A DNA stretch of 64,000 nt from Alphaproteobacteria bacterium (GTDB taxonomy: Bacteria; Pseudomonadota; Alphaproteobacteria; Rhodobacterales; Rhodobacteraceae). Where the stretch lies: the NCBI GenBank assembly GCA_030425395.1, contig JAUIAS010000008.1, forward strand, positions 1-64,000, written 5' to 3'. Shown in pieces: positions 1 through 8,873 of the stretch (the stretch's first letter is position 1; the number at the start of each line of letters is the position of its first letter). Made by a program: the position numbers and the translations under genes. The notes under the pieces are model-generated. The model ran no database searches and was not told the origin of the DNA. It saw only the letters and a list, made by a program, of their open reading frames with translations.

Positions 1-69
1 AGACAACAACGTCCGGCCCTCAACATCCCCTCCAACTCGACGCCCGTTTACCTCAACCTCTATCCGCAT
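1..69 (-). CDS. coxS: CoxS-like [2Fe-2S] small subunit of a CO dehydrogenase/xanthine dehydrogenase family enzyme (N-terminus only)
   Basis: Only the first 23 codons are in the window. The reading begins MRIEVEVNGRRV and continues in frame to base 1. This is the usual beta-strand opening of the plant-type ferredoxin domain in CoxS/CutS small subunits, which pass electrons from a molybdenum active site. An AGGGAGG ribosome-binding site lies about 7 bases before the ATG at 69. The gene starts 34 bases after the coxG stop on the same strand, so the two are probably cotranscribed. The cysteine motifs would lie outside the window, so substrate (CO or another compound) cannot be judged. Confidence 0.65.
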   Translation of the reverse strand, partial: MRIEVEVNGRRVGGDVEGRTLLS

Positions 70-103
70 CTATCTTTTCCTCCCTAATCTTCATATTTCT
101 GGT

Positions 104-643
104 TCAGCTTCCCAATGCCCGCTTGAACCATCCCTTTTTCTTTTCGCTCCCGGCGTCTTCGGCGTTGCCGTCCTCTGCCTCTGGCTGTGCGCCCTCCGCC
201 GGGCCTTCGACAGCATCCTTGAAGCTCGTAAAGAACTGGTCGGCCATTTTCTTGGCAAAACCGTCGATGATCCGCGATCCGAGTTGGGCAAGCTTTCCGC
301 CCACCTTGGCCTCCACATCATAGTCAAGCAATGTGCCACCGTCCTCGGTATCCGACAGTCGGACACGCGCGCCGCCCTTGGCAAAACCCGCGGCTCCGCC
401 TTTGCCTTCACCGGTCAGGGTCAGGCTTTCTGGTTCGACCATATCCTCAAGGGTCACGGCCCCTTTGAAGGTCGCGCGGACCGGGCCAACCTTTTGCGTG
501 ACGGTGGCTTCGAACCCCTCCTCGGGCGAGCCGGACATTTCCTGACACCCCGGCACGCAGGCCTTGAGCACCTCGGGATCAAGCAATGCGGCCCAGACCT
601 CCGCGCGCGGGGCGGCGATCTCTCGCGAACCAGTCAATTCCAT
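104..643 (-). CDS. coxG: CoxG/SRPBCC family protein, membrane-anchoring factor for a CODH-type molybdoenzyme
   Basis: A 179-residue protein with an SRPBCC (START-like) fold over about residues 1-145. It opens MELTGSREIAAPRAEVWAAL and has the family-typical VPGCQEM stretch near residue 30 and a glycine-rich SRIIDGFAKKMADQFF helix. In characterised systems CoxG helps attach CO dehydrogenase to the cytoplasmic membrane. The acidic linker followed by a basic C-terminus (EKKKGWFKRALGS) fits a membrane-binding amphipathic helix. An AGAAGGA ribosome-binding site precedes the ATG. It lies directly upstream of the coxS start, which supports the assignment. The 230 bases between it and urtE show no further gene. 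Confidence 0.8.
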   Translation of the reverse strand: MELTGSREIAAPRAEVWAALLDPEVLKACVPGCQEMSGSPEEGFEATVTQKVGPVRATFKGAVTLEDMVEPESLTLTGEGKGGAAGFAKGGARVRLSDTEDGGTLLDYDVEAKVGGKLAQLGSRIIDGFAKKMADQFFTSFKDAVEGPAEGAQPEAEDGNAEDAGSEKKKGWFKRALGS

Positions 644-873
644 TCTTCTGTCCTTCTCGTAAGGCGACGCAACCCGTCCGGTTCCCGCAAAGGCCTGACC
701 AAAAGGCGGACCGGTTGGAGAAACGGATCGGAAAGCTGCGCCGGTTCATTCTGGCAACACAACCATCTGTTCGCAGTTTGTTACGACTTGCGCCATTTGT
801 CCAACCCAACAATCACCTGCACGCTGAACAGCGCAAAACACCGTCAGAGAGTGGGATCGTTCGGCAACCCGTT

Positions 874-1569
874 TCAGACCGAGACGGAGGCCACCAGTTC
901 ATCACGGCTGAGCGTGTCGCGCGTGCCCTCACCAATCACCTTGCCACGTCTGAGGATGACAAAGCGGTCCGCGTGGTCATAGGCAAAGTCGAAATACTGT
1001 TCGACAAGCACAATGGCCATGTCCCCCTTGTCACGCAGGTAATCAATCACGCGCCCGATCTGCTGGATGATGTTGGGCTGGATGCCTTCGGTTGGCTCAT
1101 CCAGCAACAGAAGCCTCGGCTTGGTAATCAGAGCCCGAGCAATGGCAAGCTGTTGCTGCTGCCCGCCTGACAAATCACCGCCGCGCCGATGCGCCATATC
1201 CCGCAGGACGGGGAAAAGGTCATAGATTTCATCCGGTATCACGTGTTCCGACGGCGGCAGGCAGGCGAACCCTGTCTCAAGGTTTTCCGTCACGGTCAGC
1301 AACTGAAAGATATCGCGGCCCTGCGGCACGTATCCGACACCCAACCGCGCCATCGCATGGGCGGGCAGACGATCTAACCGATCACCGGCAAGCATCACCT
1401 CCCCAGAGGATCGTGGATGCGCCCCGGATATCGCCTTGAGAAGGCTGGTTTTGCCGACGCCATTGGTGCCCATGATACAGGTCACTTCGCCTTGCGCCGC
1501 AGTCAGGGACACATCGTGCAGGATTTGCGAACCACCATAATGCAGGCAGAGGTCTTTTACATCGAGCAT
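874..1569 (-). CDS. urtE: Urea ABC transporter ATP-binding subunit UrtE
   Basis: A 231-residue ABC ATPase of the LivF/UrtE size class. The Walker A GTNGVGKTSLL is near residue 34, the signature LSGGQQQQLAIARAL near 134, and Walker B LLLLDEPTEGIQPNII near 153, followed by the H-loop-like region. The LDEPTEGIQP wording is characteristic of UrtE rather than LivF. It energises urea import with UrtD on the cytoplasmic face of the UrtBC channel. It is the last gene of the urt operon, starting 3 bases after urtD. No terminator hairpin is obvious beyond its stop. Confidence 0.93.
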   Translation of the reverse strand: MLDVKDLCLHYGGSQILHDVSLTAAQGEVTCIMGTNGVGKTSLLKAISGAHPRSSGEVMLAGDRLDRLPAHAMARLGVGYVPQGRDIFQLLTVTENLETGFACLPPSEHVIPDEIYDLFPVLRDMAHRRGGDLSGGQQQQLAIARALITKPRLLLLDEPTEGIQPNIIQQIGRVIDYLRDKGDMAIVLVEQYFDFAYDHADRFVILRRGKVIGEGTRDTLSRDELVASVSV

Positions 1570-1572
1570 GGT

Positions 1573-2313
1573 TCAGCGTCCCAGATAAACATCAATCACG
1601 TCCTGATTTCGGGTGACGTGATCCAGCGACCCTTCGGCCAGAACCGACCCTTCGTGCAGCACTGTTACCTTGCAGTTCAGGCGTCGAACGAATTCCATAT
1701 CGTGTTCGACGACCACAACAGCACGGGTCTTGGCGGCCTCAACCAGAATGGACGTCGTGTGTTCACGTTCTTCAAGGGTCATGCCTGCGGCGGGTTCATC
1801 AACCAGCAAAAGGCGCGGATCCTGCGCCAGCAACATCCCGATTTCCAGCCATTGTTTCTGACCGTGGCTCAATTCTCCGGCGCGACGGGACAAATGATCG
1901 CTCAGCCCGATTTCTGAGGCCAGTTTTTCGGCCTTCTCACGGTCGGCACGATTGCGGCGATAGAACAACACGCCAAAGGGCGATCTATCGTTCCGCAGGG
2001 CCAGTATCAGGTTGTCAAAGACGCTTTGATCTTCAAACACCGTCGGACGCTGGAATTTGCGGCCCACCCCGGCCTGCGCGATCTGCGCCTCTGTCATCTT
2101 CAGCAATGAAGCGGATTTCGGACCCCACAGAACATGGCCCGTATCGGGTCGGGTCTTGCCCGTCACGATATCCATGAAGGTCGTCTTTCCCGCCCCATTG
2201 GGACCGATGATGGCGCGCATTTCGGTGGAACCGATCTGAAACGACAGGTTGTTGATGGCCCGAAATCCGTCGAAGGACACCGAAACGCCCGACACTTCGA
2301 GAAGCGTGCTCAT
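1573..2313 (-). CDS. urtD: Urea ABC transporter ATP-binding subunit UrtD
   Basis: A 246-residue ABC ATPase of the LivG/UrtD type. Walker A GPNGAGKTTFMDIVTGKTRP is near residue 37, the signature ELSHGQKQWLEIGMLLAQ near 142, and Walker B LLLVDEPAAGMTLEE near 168. The SHGQKQWLEIGM signature is typical of UrtD. Its start overlaps the urtC stop by 4 bases, so translation is probably coupled. It pairs with UrtE to drive urea uptake. Confidence 0.93.
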   Translation of the reverse strand: MSTLLEVSGVSVSFDGFRAINNLSFQIGSTEMRAIIGPNGAGKTTFMDIVTGKTRPDTGHVLWGPKSASLLKMTEAQIAQAGVGRKFQRPTVFEDQSVFDNLILALRNDRSPFGVLFYRRNRADREKAEKLASEIGLSDHLSRRAGELSHGQKQWLEIGMLLAQDPRLLLVDEPAAGMTLEEREHTTSILVEAAKTRAVVVVEHDMEFVRRLNCKVTVLHEGSVLAEGSLDHVTRNQDVIDVYLGR

Positions 2314-3545
2314 TTCTCGGCCTCCTGTTCGCGCAAAGCCCCGTCACCCGGGCCAAGATCTGCGCCCCCCCTGTCGGGGGCGATCCTCCCGGTAACAAGA
2401 TCGAACAATCCGCCAATGCCCTTGGGCGCAAACAACGTGACCAGAACAAAGGAAAGCCCCAGAACCACCTGCCACCAATCCACCCAGTTGATGGTGTAAA
2501 AACCAAGGTTGACCGATGGCACCTGCCCCGAGGTGAACCACGTTGACACAAGGCTGACAAAGGCCGCGCCGATCACCGCCCCATAGAGCCGCCCGCGCCC
2601 GCCGATCGCAACCCAGACCGCCAGATAGATCGAGGCAATCGGGGCCATCTCAGCGGGATTGATGATACCGGCCTGCGGATAATAGAGTGCACCTGCTATT
2701 CCGGCGATGACCGCTGAAAGAACAAACACGAAGAGTTTGTATCCCTCGACCGAATACCCAAGAAATCGAACGCGCGCCTCATCGTCTCGAATGCCTCGGA
2801 TCACGCTGCCGAACTTGCCCGATACGACCCATGCAACAAGCAAATACCCCAGCCCGAGCGCCAACGCCGATCCCCACAGGAACCAGACCGACACCACGGC
2901 CTGCGATACACCGTCGGCACCCGGCACATTTTGCAGGCCGGAGAGCCCGTTGTTGCCACGCAACCCGCTGTCGTTTTGAAACAGGTAAAGCGCCAGCGCC
3001 AGCGTCATCGCCTGCGTCAGGATCGACAGGTAGACGCCGGTCACACGACTGCGGAATGCCAGCCATCCGAACACAAGCGCCAAAAGGCCCGGCACCAGAA
3101 TCACCAGCGCCATTTGCGCTGGCAGGGATGATGCCACCGCCCAGATCGCCGGAAAATCGCTTGAGCCAACCACGCCGAAAATCTGGTTTCCGATTGCGGC
3201 GTCGATTTCAGCCGGGGTTGGGGGAATCTCGACGCCTGACAAACTTTCGACCACGATGCCGCGCGTGCGTTCATACATCAGCCACATGCCGATCATGTAC
3301 CCCCCCAACCCGAAGAAGGCGAAATGCCCAAGGCTGAGAATGCCGCAATAGCCCCAGACCAGATCCATCGCGATCGCGACAAGGCACAGGCATAATGTCT
3401 TGCCCAAGGTCTTGATGAAAGACGTGGACACGATCCCGACACCCAGCCCCTCGGACAGAACCGTCGCCACCAAGGTAAACATCGCAAGCAACCCGATGAA
3501 TATGAGAACCGATGGGTTACGGACAAGGAAACTGCGTTCGTTCAT
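2310..3545 (-). CDS. urtC: Urea ABC transporter permease UrtC
   Basis: A 411-residue inner-membrane protein of the LivM/UrtC family with about ten hydrophobic segments. The early LCLCLVAIAMDLVWGYCGILS and GHFAFFGLGGYMIGMWLMY regions are typical. The late EAA-like loop ARVRFLGYSVEGYKLFVFVLSA is also present. A periplasmic loop near residues 95-130 contains TPAEIDAAIGNQIFG, seen in UrtC proteins. It forms the urea channel with UrtB. Its start overlaps the stop of the embedded acetyltransferase gene by 4 bases. Confidence 0.92.
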   Translation of the reverse strand: MNERSFLVRNPSVLIFIGLLAMFTLVATVLSEGLGVGIVSTSFIKTLGKTLCLCLVAIAMDLVWGYCGILSLGHFAFFGLGGYMIGMWLMYERTRGIVVESLSGVEIPPTPAEIDAAIGNQIFGVVGSSDFPAIWAVASSLPAQMALVILVPGLLALVFGWLAFRSRVTGVYLSILTQAMTLALALYLFQNDSGLRGNNGLSGLQNVPGADGVSQAVVSVWFLWGSALALGLGYLLVAWVVSGKFGSVIRGIRDDEARVRFLGYSVEGYKLFVFVLSAVIAGIAGALYYPQAGIINPAEMAPIASIYLAVWVAIGGRGRLYGAVIGAAFVSLVSTWFTSGQVPSVNLGFYTINWVDWWQVVLGLSFVLVTLFAPKGIGGLFDLVTGRIAPDRGGADLGPGDGALREQEAEK

Positions 3546-4024
3546 TCTGCGGCCCCTTTCGGGATCAAGGGCAAGGTCAGGAACACGCTGTGCGGATCGT
3601 GCGTGTAGTCCCCGAAAGGTTCGGTTTCAACAAATCCACGTGCGCCATAGAGGCGGCGCGCGGCGTCGAAATCGGGATGCACTCCGGTTTCGAGCCATAG
3701 CGCGTGATAGCCGCGTGCGGTTGCTGCGGTGATGATCGTGGACAGGATCTGCTGTGCAACGCCGATGCCGCGCGCCTCTTGGACCGTGTGCATCGACTTG
3801 ATCTCGCCAGCGTTGCCCGGCATTTCCCTGAGCGCGCCCATCCCGACCAACTGGCCTTCGTGTATGGCCTGCCATACGGTCAACGCGGGATGCATCAGGG
3901 CGTCCAGGGGCAACCTGTGACAGCTTTCGGCCGGCGCTGTGCCATCACAAAACGCCGTGTGCCGTTCGACCAAGGCCGCAAAGGCATCGGATGAGAAATC
4001 CGCCGGTTCGATGATCACGCCCAT
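3542..4024 (-). CDS. GNAT family N-acetyltransferase embedded in the urea transporter operon
   Basis: A 160-residue protein with a single GNAT fold. The acetyl-CoA-binding motif A region reads EIKSMHTVQEARGIGVAQQI (about residues 81-100), with the R-G-x-G-x-A loop. The later RGYHALWLETGVHPDF and RRLYGARGFVETEPFGDYT are the usual beta5/alpha4 region. It sits between urtB (4-base gap) and urtC (4-base overlap), so it is a regular part of the transcript. The ATG at 4024 has TGAGGTG just upstream and was chosen over an ATG at 4045 inside urtB. The substrate is unknown; an acetylated amine, amino acid or protein are all possible. Confidence 0.85.
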   Translation of the reverse strand: MGVIIEPADFSSDAFAALVERHTAFCDGTAPAESCHRLPLDALMHPALTVWQAIHEGQLVGMGALREMPGNAGEIKSMHTVQEARGIGVAQQILSTIITAATARGYHALWLETGVHPDFDAARRLYGARGFVETEPFGDYTHDPHSVFLTLPLIPKGAAE

Positions 4025-4028
4025 CACC

Positions 4029-5981
4029 TCAGTCCCCTGCCGCACGGCCTTTAAGGGCTATGATGCCCCGAGGCCGGAATTGAATGAAAATAATGATGAA
4101 AATGATCATGTAGGTCTGTGCCGCCAACGTGTTGGACGGGTTGAACCATTCGATTCCCTTTTGCAGGAATCCGATCATCGCAGCCCCGGCCAGCGCGCCC
4201 CAGATGTTGCCGACACCGCCCACAACCACGGTCATAAAGCTTTGCACGATGTAATCGGATCCAAGCTCGGAGGTGACCTTGGCAAAAAGCCCGATCGCCA
4301 CACCGGCCACACCGGCAATCCCGGAGCCAAGCCCGAAGGTAAGCATATTGACCCGGTCCGGGTTGATCCCCATTGCGCCCGCCATGCGTGGGTTTTGCGT
4401 CACCGCACGGGTTTCAAGGCCAAGGCGAGTGCGTTTCATGATGAAAAGAAACAGGCCAAGGAACATCAATGCCAGCACAAAGATCGCGATACGGATATAG
4501 CTGATCGACACCACGTCATTGAGAACCCATGCCCCATCCAGCCATCCGGGTGATGTCAGGGGACGCGCCTGGGTCCCAAAGATATTCTTGGCCAACTGTT
4601 GCAGCGCAATGGAAATCCCGAAGGTCGCCAGCAGCGTTTCAAGAGGGCGGTGATATAGCCAACGGATCACCAGACGTTCCATTGCGACACCGGCTCCGAA
4701 GGTGACAGCAAAAGCCAGCGGCAGGGCGATGATGATCGACAGGGTGTAATCGGGAACAAACTGCTGCACCACGTATCCGGTATAGGCACCCATCATGATG
4801 AATTCGCCATGCGCCATGTTGATCACGCCCATCACACCAAACGTGATGGCCAGACCGATGGCCGCAAGGAAGTAGATCGACGCCAAAGACAGCGCGTCCA
4901 GCGACAGATCAAGCGCCTGATTGAACCCGACGCGCGTTTCGATCGAGGAGAGCGCCTTGTGCGCAGCGTCAGTCACCAAAGGGTCAGGGTCTGAATAAGT
5001 GTCAAAAATTGTGTGGGAGCTCAGGGCCAGTTCAATATCGCCGGGCCGCACGCGCGGCGGCACAAGGTTCGCATCGGCAAGCCCGTCATAGGCCGTCAAA
5101 CGGCTGGTCGGGTCCGACAATTGCGCCAATGGCACGCCGCCGACTCGACCCTCTTCGATATTGGCTGCAAGAGCTGCGTGGATTTCACCGTCGCTGATGC
5201 GCGCCGGAACCAACCCCTTTTCGGCAAGAAAATCATAAGCGTCTTCTGCGCTCATGTCCGAGCCCGGTTCGATGATCGCTGCGATGTTACCGGGGCCGGG
5301 TTCAGACCCGACGACCGCATCACGTGTCGTTGCCACAAGGGGGTTCAGTGCCGCGCGAACGTCCACCCCGAGATCGGTTGAAACCATCTCAATAGCGCTC
5401 AGGCGAGCGTTACTATCGGTGTCATAGGTGATCGTTAGAAGCCCCGCCAGCCGCTCTTTGAGCGCGCGCAGATCACTGTCCGTCTCGCCCTCTATCGACG
5501 CGCGCAACGGCCCCAGATGTGCGGCCTGCGCGCCCCTTTGAATGGCCAGAAGCGCCTCGGCGCGGCGTGCCGGATCCGGATCGGAAAGCTGAAACCGGAC
5601 CAGCGCAGTGGATATCAGGGCCTGAACACCCGAGTTCGGCTTGGCCTGTTTGAAATCAGCGCGCGGGAAAACGCCCAACTCGGCATCGGTGTCGAGATCA
5701 AAAATGCGCAATGTTCGATCTTCTTCTTCGATACCCCGAAAAAAAAGTTCATCTGACTTGCGCCGCCAAAGTTCCCGTTCCCCCCAGGCCTCAAGCACTC
5801 TCGGCATTTCAGCCAAACCGCTGCCGGCAAGAGCGTCGATCACCGGCTGGATTGTCTTGCGCGACGGTTTGGCAACCTGCGCCCCGAATTCCTGAAGCAA
5901 TGCCTGAACCGGCGCGTTCTGGGCAGCAACAGGCACAGAAAAACCTGCGAGGGCCAATAGGACCACGAGAATCAAACGCAT
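4029..5981 (-). CDS. urtB: Urea ABC transporter permease UrtB with long N-terminal periplasmic region
   Basis: About 650 residues from the ATG at 5981, which begins a clear signal peptide (MRLILVVLLALAGFSVPVAA). An ATG 48 bases upstream would add a non-signal stretch and is less likely. Residues about 20-340 are soluble and alpha-helical, with repeated ARRAEALLAIQRGAQ-like helices. The C-terminal 300 residues are a LivH-type permease: LSLASIYFLAAIGLAITFG, NMAHGEFIMMGAYTGYVVQ and RPLETLLATFGISIALQQL are diagnostic of UrtB. The extension is known in many proteobacterial UrtB proteins, but its role is unclear. It partners UrtC in the urea channel. Confidence 0.9.
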   Translation of the reverse strand: MRLILVVLLALAGFSVPVAAQNAPVQALLQEFGAQVAKPSRKTIQPVIDALAGSGLAEMPRVLEAWGERELWRRKSDELFFRGIEEEDRTLRIFDLDTDAELGVFPRADFKQAKPNSGVQALISTALVRFQLSDPDPARRAEALLAIQRGAQAAHLGPLRASIEGETDSDLRALKERLAGLLTITYDTDSNARLSAIEMVSTDLGVDVRAALNPLVATTRDAVVGSEPGPGNIAAIIEPGSDMSAEDAYDFLAEKGLVPARISDGEIHAALAANIEEGRVGGVPLAQLSDPTSRLTAYDGLADANLVPPRVRPGDIELALSSHTIFDTYSDPDPLVTDAAHKALSSIETRVGFNQALDLSLDALSLASIYFLAAIGLAITFGVMGVINMAHGEFIMMGAYTGYVVQQFVPDYTLSIIIALPLAFAVTFGAGVAMERLVIRWLYHRPLETLLATFGISIALQQLAKNIFGTQARPLTSPGWLDGAWVLNDVVSISYIRIAIFVLALMFLGLFLFIMKRTRLGLETRAVTQNPRMAGAMGINPDRVNMLTFGLGSGIAGVAGVAIGLFAKVTSELGSDYIVQSFMTVVVGGVGNIWGALAGAAMIGFLQKGIEWFNPSNTLAAQTYMIIFIIIFIQFRPRGIIALKGRAAGD

Positions 5982-6007
5982 TTGGGGGAAACCTTGATTA
6001 GGAATGG

Positions 6008-6027
6008 GAGGGGGCAGCAGCCCCCTC
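6008..6027 (-). terminator. Perfect 8-bp hairpin between urtA and urtB
   Basis: GAGGGGGC (6008-6015) pairs perfectly with GCCCCCTC (6020-6027) around a 4-base loop. On the minus strand it follows the urtA stop by 14 bases and has no T-run after it. Such hairpins behind a solute-binding-protein gene usually stabilise its mRNA or allow partial readthrough, giving more UrtA than permease. That role is inferred. Confidence 0.55.
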
Positions 6028-6041
6028 ACAATAACGCGCGA

Positions 6042-7322
6042 TCAGTAGTTGGACTGAATCTGAACGCAGGTGCTGGTTTCGGTGTTGTACATACCGCAAC
6101 CCAGTGTCGCCCAATCAGATTTCAGAACAGCCGATTCCGGCAGGAAATCCGTCCATGCATCACCGGGGACTTCTGCTGTCTGGCTGATGATGTCGAACTG
6201 ACCGTCGTCCTGAATTTCACCGATAAGGACCGGCTTGGTCAGGTGATGGTTCGGCAGCATCTTTGCCATGCCACCGGTCAGGTTGGGCACCTCGATGCCA
6301 TACATCGCCGCGCGCACCGCATCCACATCGGTGGACCCTGCCGCTTCGACAGCTTTGACATACATGTTGAAGCCAATCACGTGCGCTTCCATGGGGTCGT
6401 TGGTCACACGCTCTTCACCGGCGAAGGCCTTCCACTTCTTGACAAACTCGGCGTTGATTTCCGTGTCGGCAGATTGGAAGTAGTTCCACGCCGCAAGATG
6501 CCCCACCAGGTTCGCGGTGTCGAGGCCCGAGAGTTCTTCTTCGCCCACCGAAAACGCGACGACGGGAATATCGTCCGCAGAAACACCCGCTGCGGCCAGT
6601 TCCTTGTAGAAACCGATGTTGGCATCGCCGTTGATGGTCGAAATCACGCCGACCTTCTTGCCGTCAGCGCCCAGAGCGACAACGTCGGACACGATCTTGG
6701 ACCAGTCGGAATGCCCGAACGGGGTGTAGTTCACAAAAATGTCGTCCTTGGCGACACCCTTGGACATCAGGTAGCTTTCGAGAATGTTGTTCGTTGTGCG
6801 AGGATAGACATAGTCCGTTCCCAGAAGAGCAAATTTCTCAACGCCAAGTTCGTCAAGGAAATAGTCGGTAGCAGGGATTGCCTGCTGGTTCGGAGCCGCA
6901 CCAGTGTAAAATACGTTCTTGGACGATTCTTCGCCCTCGTATTGCACCGGATAGAACATCAGGCCGTTCAGTTCTTCCAAAACCGGCAGCGCCGATTTCC
7001 GGCTGACCGAAGTCCATGCACCAAAGATGACATCAACGCCTTCGACGGTAAGCAATTCGCGCGTCTTTTCCGCGAACAAAGGCCAATCTGACGCCGGATC
7101 GACGACAACCGCCTCAAGCTGCTTGCCAAGAACGCCGCCTTTGGCGTTCTGATCTGCGATCAGCATCAGCATCGTGTCCTTCAGCGTGGTTTCGGAAATA
7201 GCCATTGTTCCCGACAGCGAATGCAGAACGCCGACCTTGATCGTATCCTCGGCGGCATGAAGCGGTGCAAGCGAAGCACCGAACGCCAATGTGCCAGCCA
7301 GAGCGTTTTTGAAGAAATTCAT
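6042..7322 (-). CDS. urtA: Urea ABC transporter substrate-binding protein UrtA
   Basis: A 426-residue periplasmic binding protein from the ATG at 7322. An AGGAGG ribosome-binding site precedes this start and a signal peptide follows (NFFKNALAGTLAFGASLAPLHA). The mature start EDTIKVGVLHSLSGTMAISE and the segments GLMFYPVQYEGEESSKNVFY and TNDPMEAHVIGFNMYVKAVE are hallmarks of UrtA/FmdD-type binding proteins. It captures urea for the UrtBCDE importer. An open frame extends upstream to 7451 but without a signal peptide. As first gene of the operon it is divergent from the urease operon, so the shared upstream region probably controls both. Confidence 0.95.
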   Translation of the reverse strand: MNFFKNALAGTLAFGASLAPLHAAEDTIKVGVLHSLSGTMAISETTLKDTMLMLIADQNAKGGVLGKQLEAVVVDPASDWPLFAEKTRELLTVEGVDVIFGAWTSVSRKSALPVLEELNGLMFYPVQYEGEESSKNVFYTGAAPNQQAIPATDYFLDELGVEKFALLGTDYVYPRTTNNILESYLMSKGVAKDDIFVNYTPFGHSDWSKIVSDVVALGADGKKVGVISTINGDANIGFYKELAAAGVSADDIPVVAFSVGEEELSGLDTANLVGHLAAWNYFQSADTEINAEFVKKWKAFAGEERVTNDPMEAHVIGFNMYVKAVEAAGSTDVDAVRAAMYGIEVPNLTGGMAKMLPNHHLTKPVLIGEIQDDGQFDIISQTAEVPGDAWTDFLPESAVLKSDWATLGCGMYNTETSTCVQIQSNY

Positions 7323-7700
7323 GAGGATCCTCCTGTCGAGGCCATGACCCTCCGAACTTGAAGCAAGCCCGGAACAGGCATAGATGTGCCTCGCAGCATA
7401 ATTGTTGCAAACCGTGTGGCGGCCTTTCGATTTCCAGGTCAGGGCCGTCACACACCCCCGAACGCCGATCCGGCGCGGTTGGTGCGATCAGATCATGGCT
7501 TGGCCGGCCAATTTGCAACTGCAGCATGAGATTTTCTGCACCAGCACAGTGCAAAGCGCCTAATTTTTGACCACCTTCACCTCTTCTGCTCAAAATTCAG
7601 ACATTCTCTGGGCGATTTTGCCCGGTGGGGCCGTCGGTGACTTGTTCACAGCGCGCAGTTGCACGTTTTACTGGCATCGAACGAAGCACCGCCCACGGAG
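7323..7700. promoter_or_regulatory. Divergent urt/ure intergenic region
   Basis: A gene-free stretch of about 378 bases between divergently transcribed urtA (minus) and ureD (plus). It must hold the promoters of both the urea transporter and urease operons. It is AT-richer around 7560-7620 than the flanking genes. I see the urtA ribosome-binding site at the left end and an almost-fitting sigma-54 element near 7499-7517 (TTGGC...TTGC with 11 instead of 10 bases between GG and GC). I could not define a convincing operator. Control by nitrogen status is inferred from gene content only. Confidence 0.6.
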
Positions 7701-8540
7701 ATGGTCATAACTGTAGCGCCCTGCATAAGCCTTCCGCAAAGCCAGCCGCGCGCCATTGGCAAGGTGCGCGTGGACGCGCACGCCCGCGACGGGCGCAGCC
7801 ACATCGCGCAACTGATGCAGCGCGGGTCGCTTAAGCTGTTGTTTCCCAACCGTGCGGAAAAGGCGCTCACCGCTGTGCTTCTCAATACGGCGGGCGGAGT
7901 TACAGGTGGGGATCGGTTCCACACCACTGCAACGGCATTGGCCCAAAGTGAACTGACCCTGACGACCCAAGCGGCCGAGCGTGGTTACCGCGCGCAGCCC
8001 GATGAGACGGGAAAAATCATGACCGAACTGGCCGCCCATTCTGGCGCTCGGATCGAATGGTTGCCGCAAGAGACGATACTCTACGATGGCGCGTCCATCG
8101 ACCGGCGCTTGCGCCTGCGTCTGCCGGGAAACGCAAGAGGCTTGATCGTCGAACCCGTGATTTTCGGGCGCACCGCCATGGGCGAAACCGTGAACCACCT
8201 GCATTTTCGGGACCGCATAGATATCGAACGCGACGGAAAACTGATCCTGTCCGATCGCACGCGCATCACCGGAGACGCCGCCCGGACGCTTTCGCGCCGA
8301 GCAACCGGCGCGGGCAGCGCGGCCATGGCCACACTGATCTATGTGGGGGACGACGCGGACCTGCGCCTTGAGCGGGCGCGCAAGGACATGCCGCCCAATA
8401 TCGGCGCAAGCCAGCCACATCCCGGTGTCGTCTGCGCCCGCGTGCTGGCCCAAGACGGGTTTGCCCTGCGCAAATCCCTGATTCCACTCATCTCGTCCTT
8501 TCGAGACACCCCCGACCTTCCCAGAACCTGGATGATCTGA
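7701..8540 (+). CDS. ureD: Urease accessory protein UreD
   Basis: A 279-residue UreD/Ure[21 protein letters not shown] is followed by [20 protein letters not shown] and the family-diagnostic [12 protein letters not shown] near residue 66. The next stretch, [12 protein letters not shown], is also typical. UreD is the scaffold that binds apo-urease together with UreF and UreG for nickel delivery. The ATG at 7701 is chosen because UreD proteins start shortly before the QPRA segment. A TTG at 7659 would add 14 residues, and neither start has an ideal ribosome-binding site. It is the first gene of the operon; ureA starts 1 base after its stop. Confidence 0.9.
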   Translation: MVITVAPCISLPQSQPRAIGKVRVDAHARDGRSHIAQLMQRGSLKLLFPNRAEKALTAVLLNTAGGVTGGDRFHTTATALAQSELTLTTQAAERGYRAQPDETGKIMTELAAHSGARIEWLPQETILYDGASIDRRLRLRLPGNARGLIVEPVIFGRTAMGETVNHLHFRDRIDIERDGKLILSDRTRITGDAARTLSRRATGAGSAAMATLIYVGDDADLRLERARKDMPPNIGASQPHPGVVCARVLAQDGFALRKSLIPLISSFRDTPDLPRTWMI

Positions 8541-8541
8541 C

Positions 8542-8844
8542 ATGCAACTGACCCCAAGAGAAAAGGACAAGCTTCTTGTCGCAATGGCCGCCGAGGTTGC
8601 CCGAAAACGGCTGGCACGCGGCGTCCTTCTCAACCATCCCGAAGCGATTGCGCTGATCACCGATGCGGTTGTCGAAGGTGCCCGCGACGGTCGGTCCGTG
8701 GCAGACATGATGCAGGCCGGTGCCGAGGTGATAACCCGCGATCAGTGCATGCAGGGCGTGCCGGAAATGATCCATGACGTGCAGGTTGAGGCGACGTTCC
8801 CTGATGGGACCAAGCTTGTCACTGTCCACAACCCCATCCGCTGA
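8542..8844 (+). CDS. ureA: Urease gamma subunit UreA
   Basis: A 100-residue protein, the standard size of UreA. It opens [20 protein letters not shown] and contains [20 protein letters not shown] and [18 protein letters not shown] at the end, all signature stretches of the gamma subunit. With UreB and UreC it forms the cytoplasmic (ABC)3 enzyme hydrolysing urea to ammonia and carbamate. It follows ureD by one base. A 64-residue membrane protein gene separates it from ureB, which is unusual. Confidence 0.97.
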   Translation: MQLTPREKDKLLVAMAAEVARKRLARGVLLNHPEAIALITDAVVEGARDGRSVADMMQAGAEVITRDQCMQGVPEMIHDVQVEATFPDGTKLVTVHNPIR

Positions 8845-8873
8845 ATTTCAAAGACTTGAAAGGACCATATTCA

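Noticed and set aside
5982-7091. 369-codon plus-strand open frame opposite urtA
   Set aside because: Shadow of urtA; no independent evidence for coding.
7499-7517. Possible sigma-54 promoter for ureD (TTGGC ... TTTGC)
   Set aside because: The distance between the GG and GC pairs is 11 bases instead of 10, and no other NtrC-type elements were visible.
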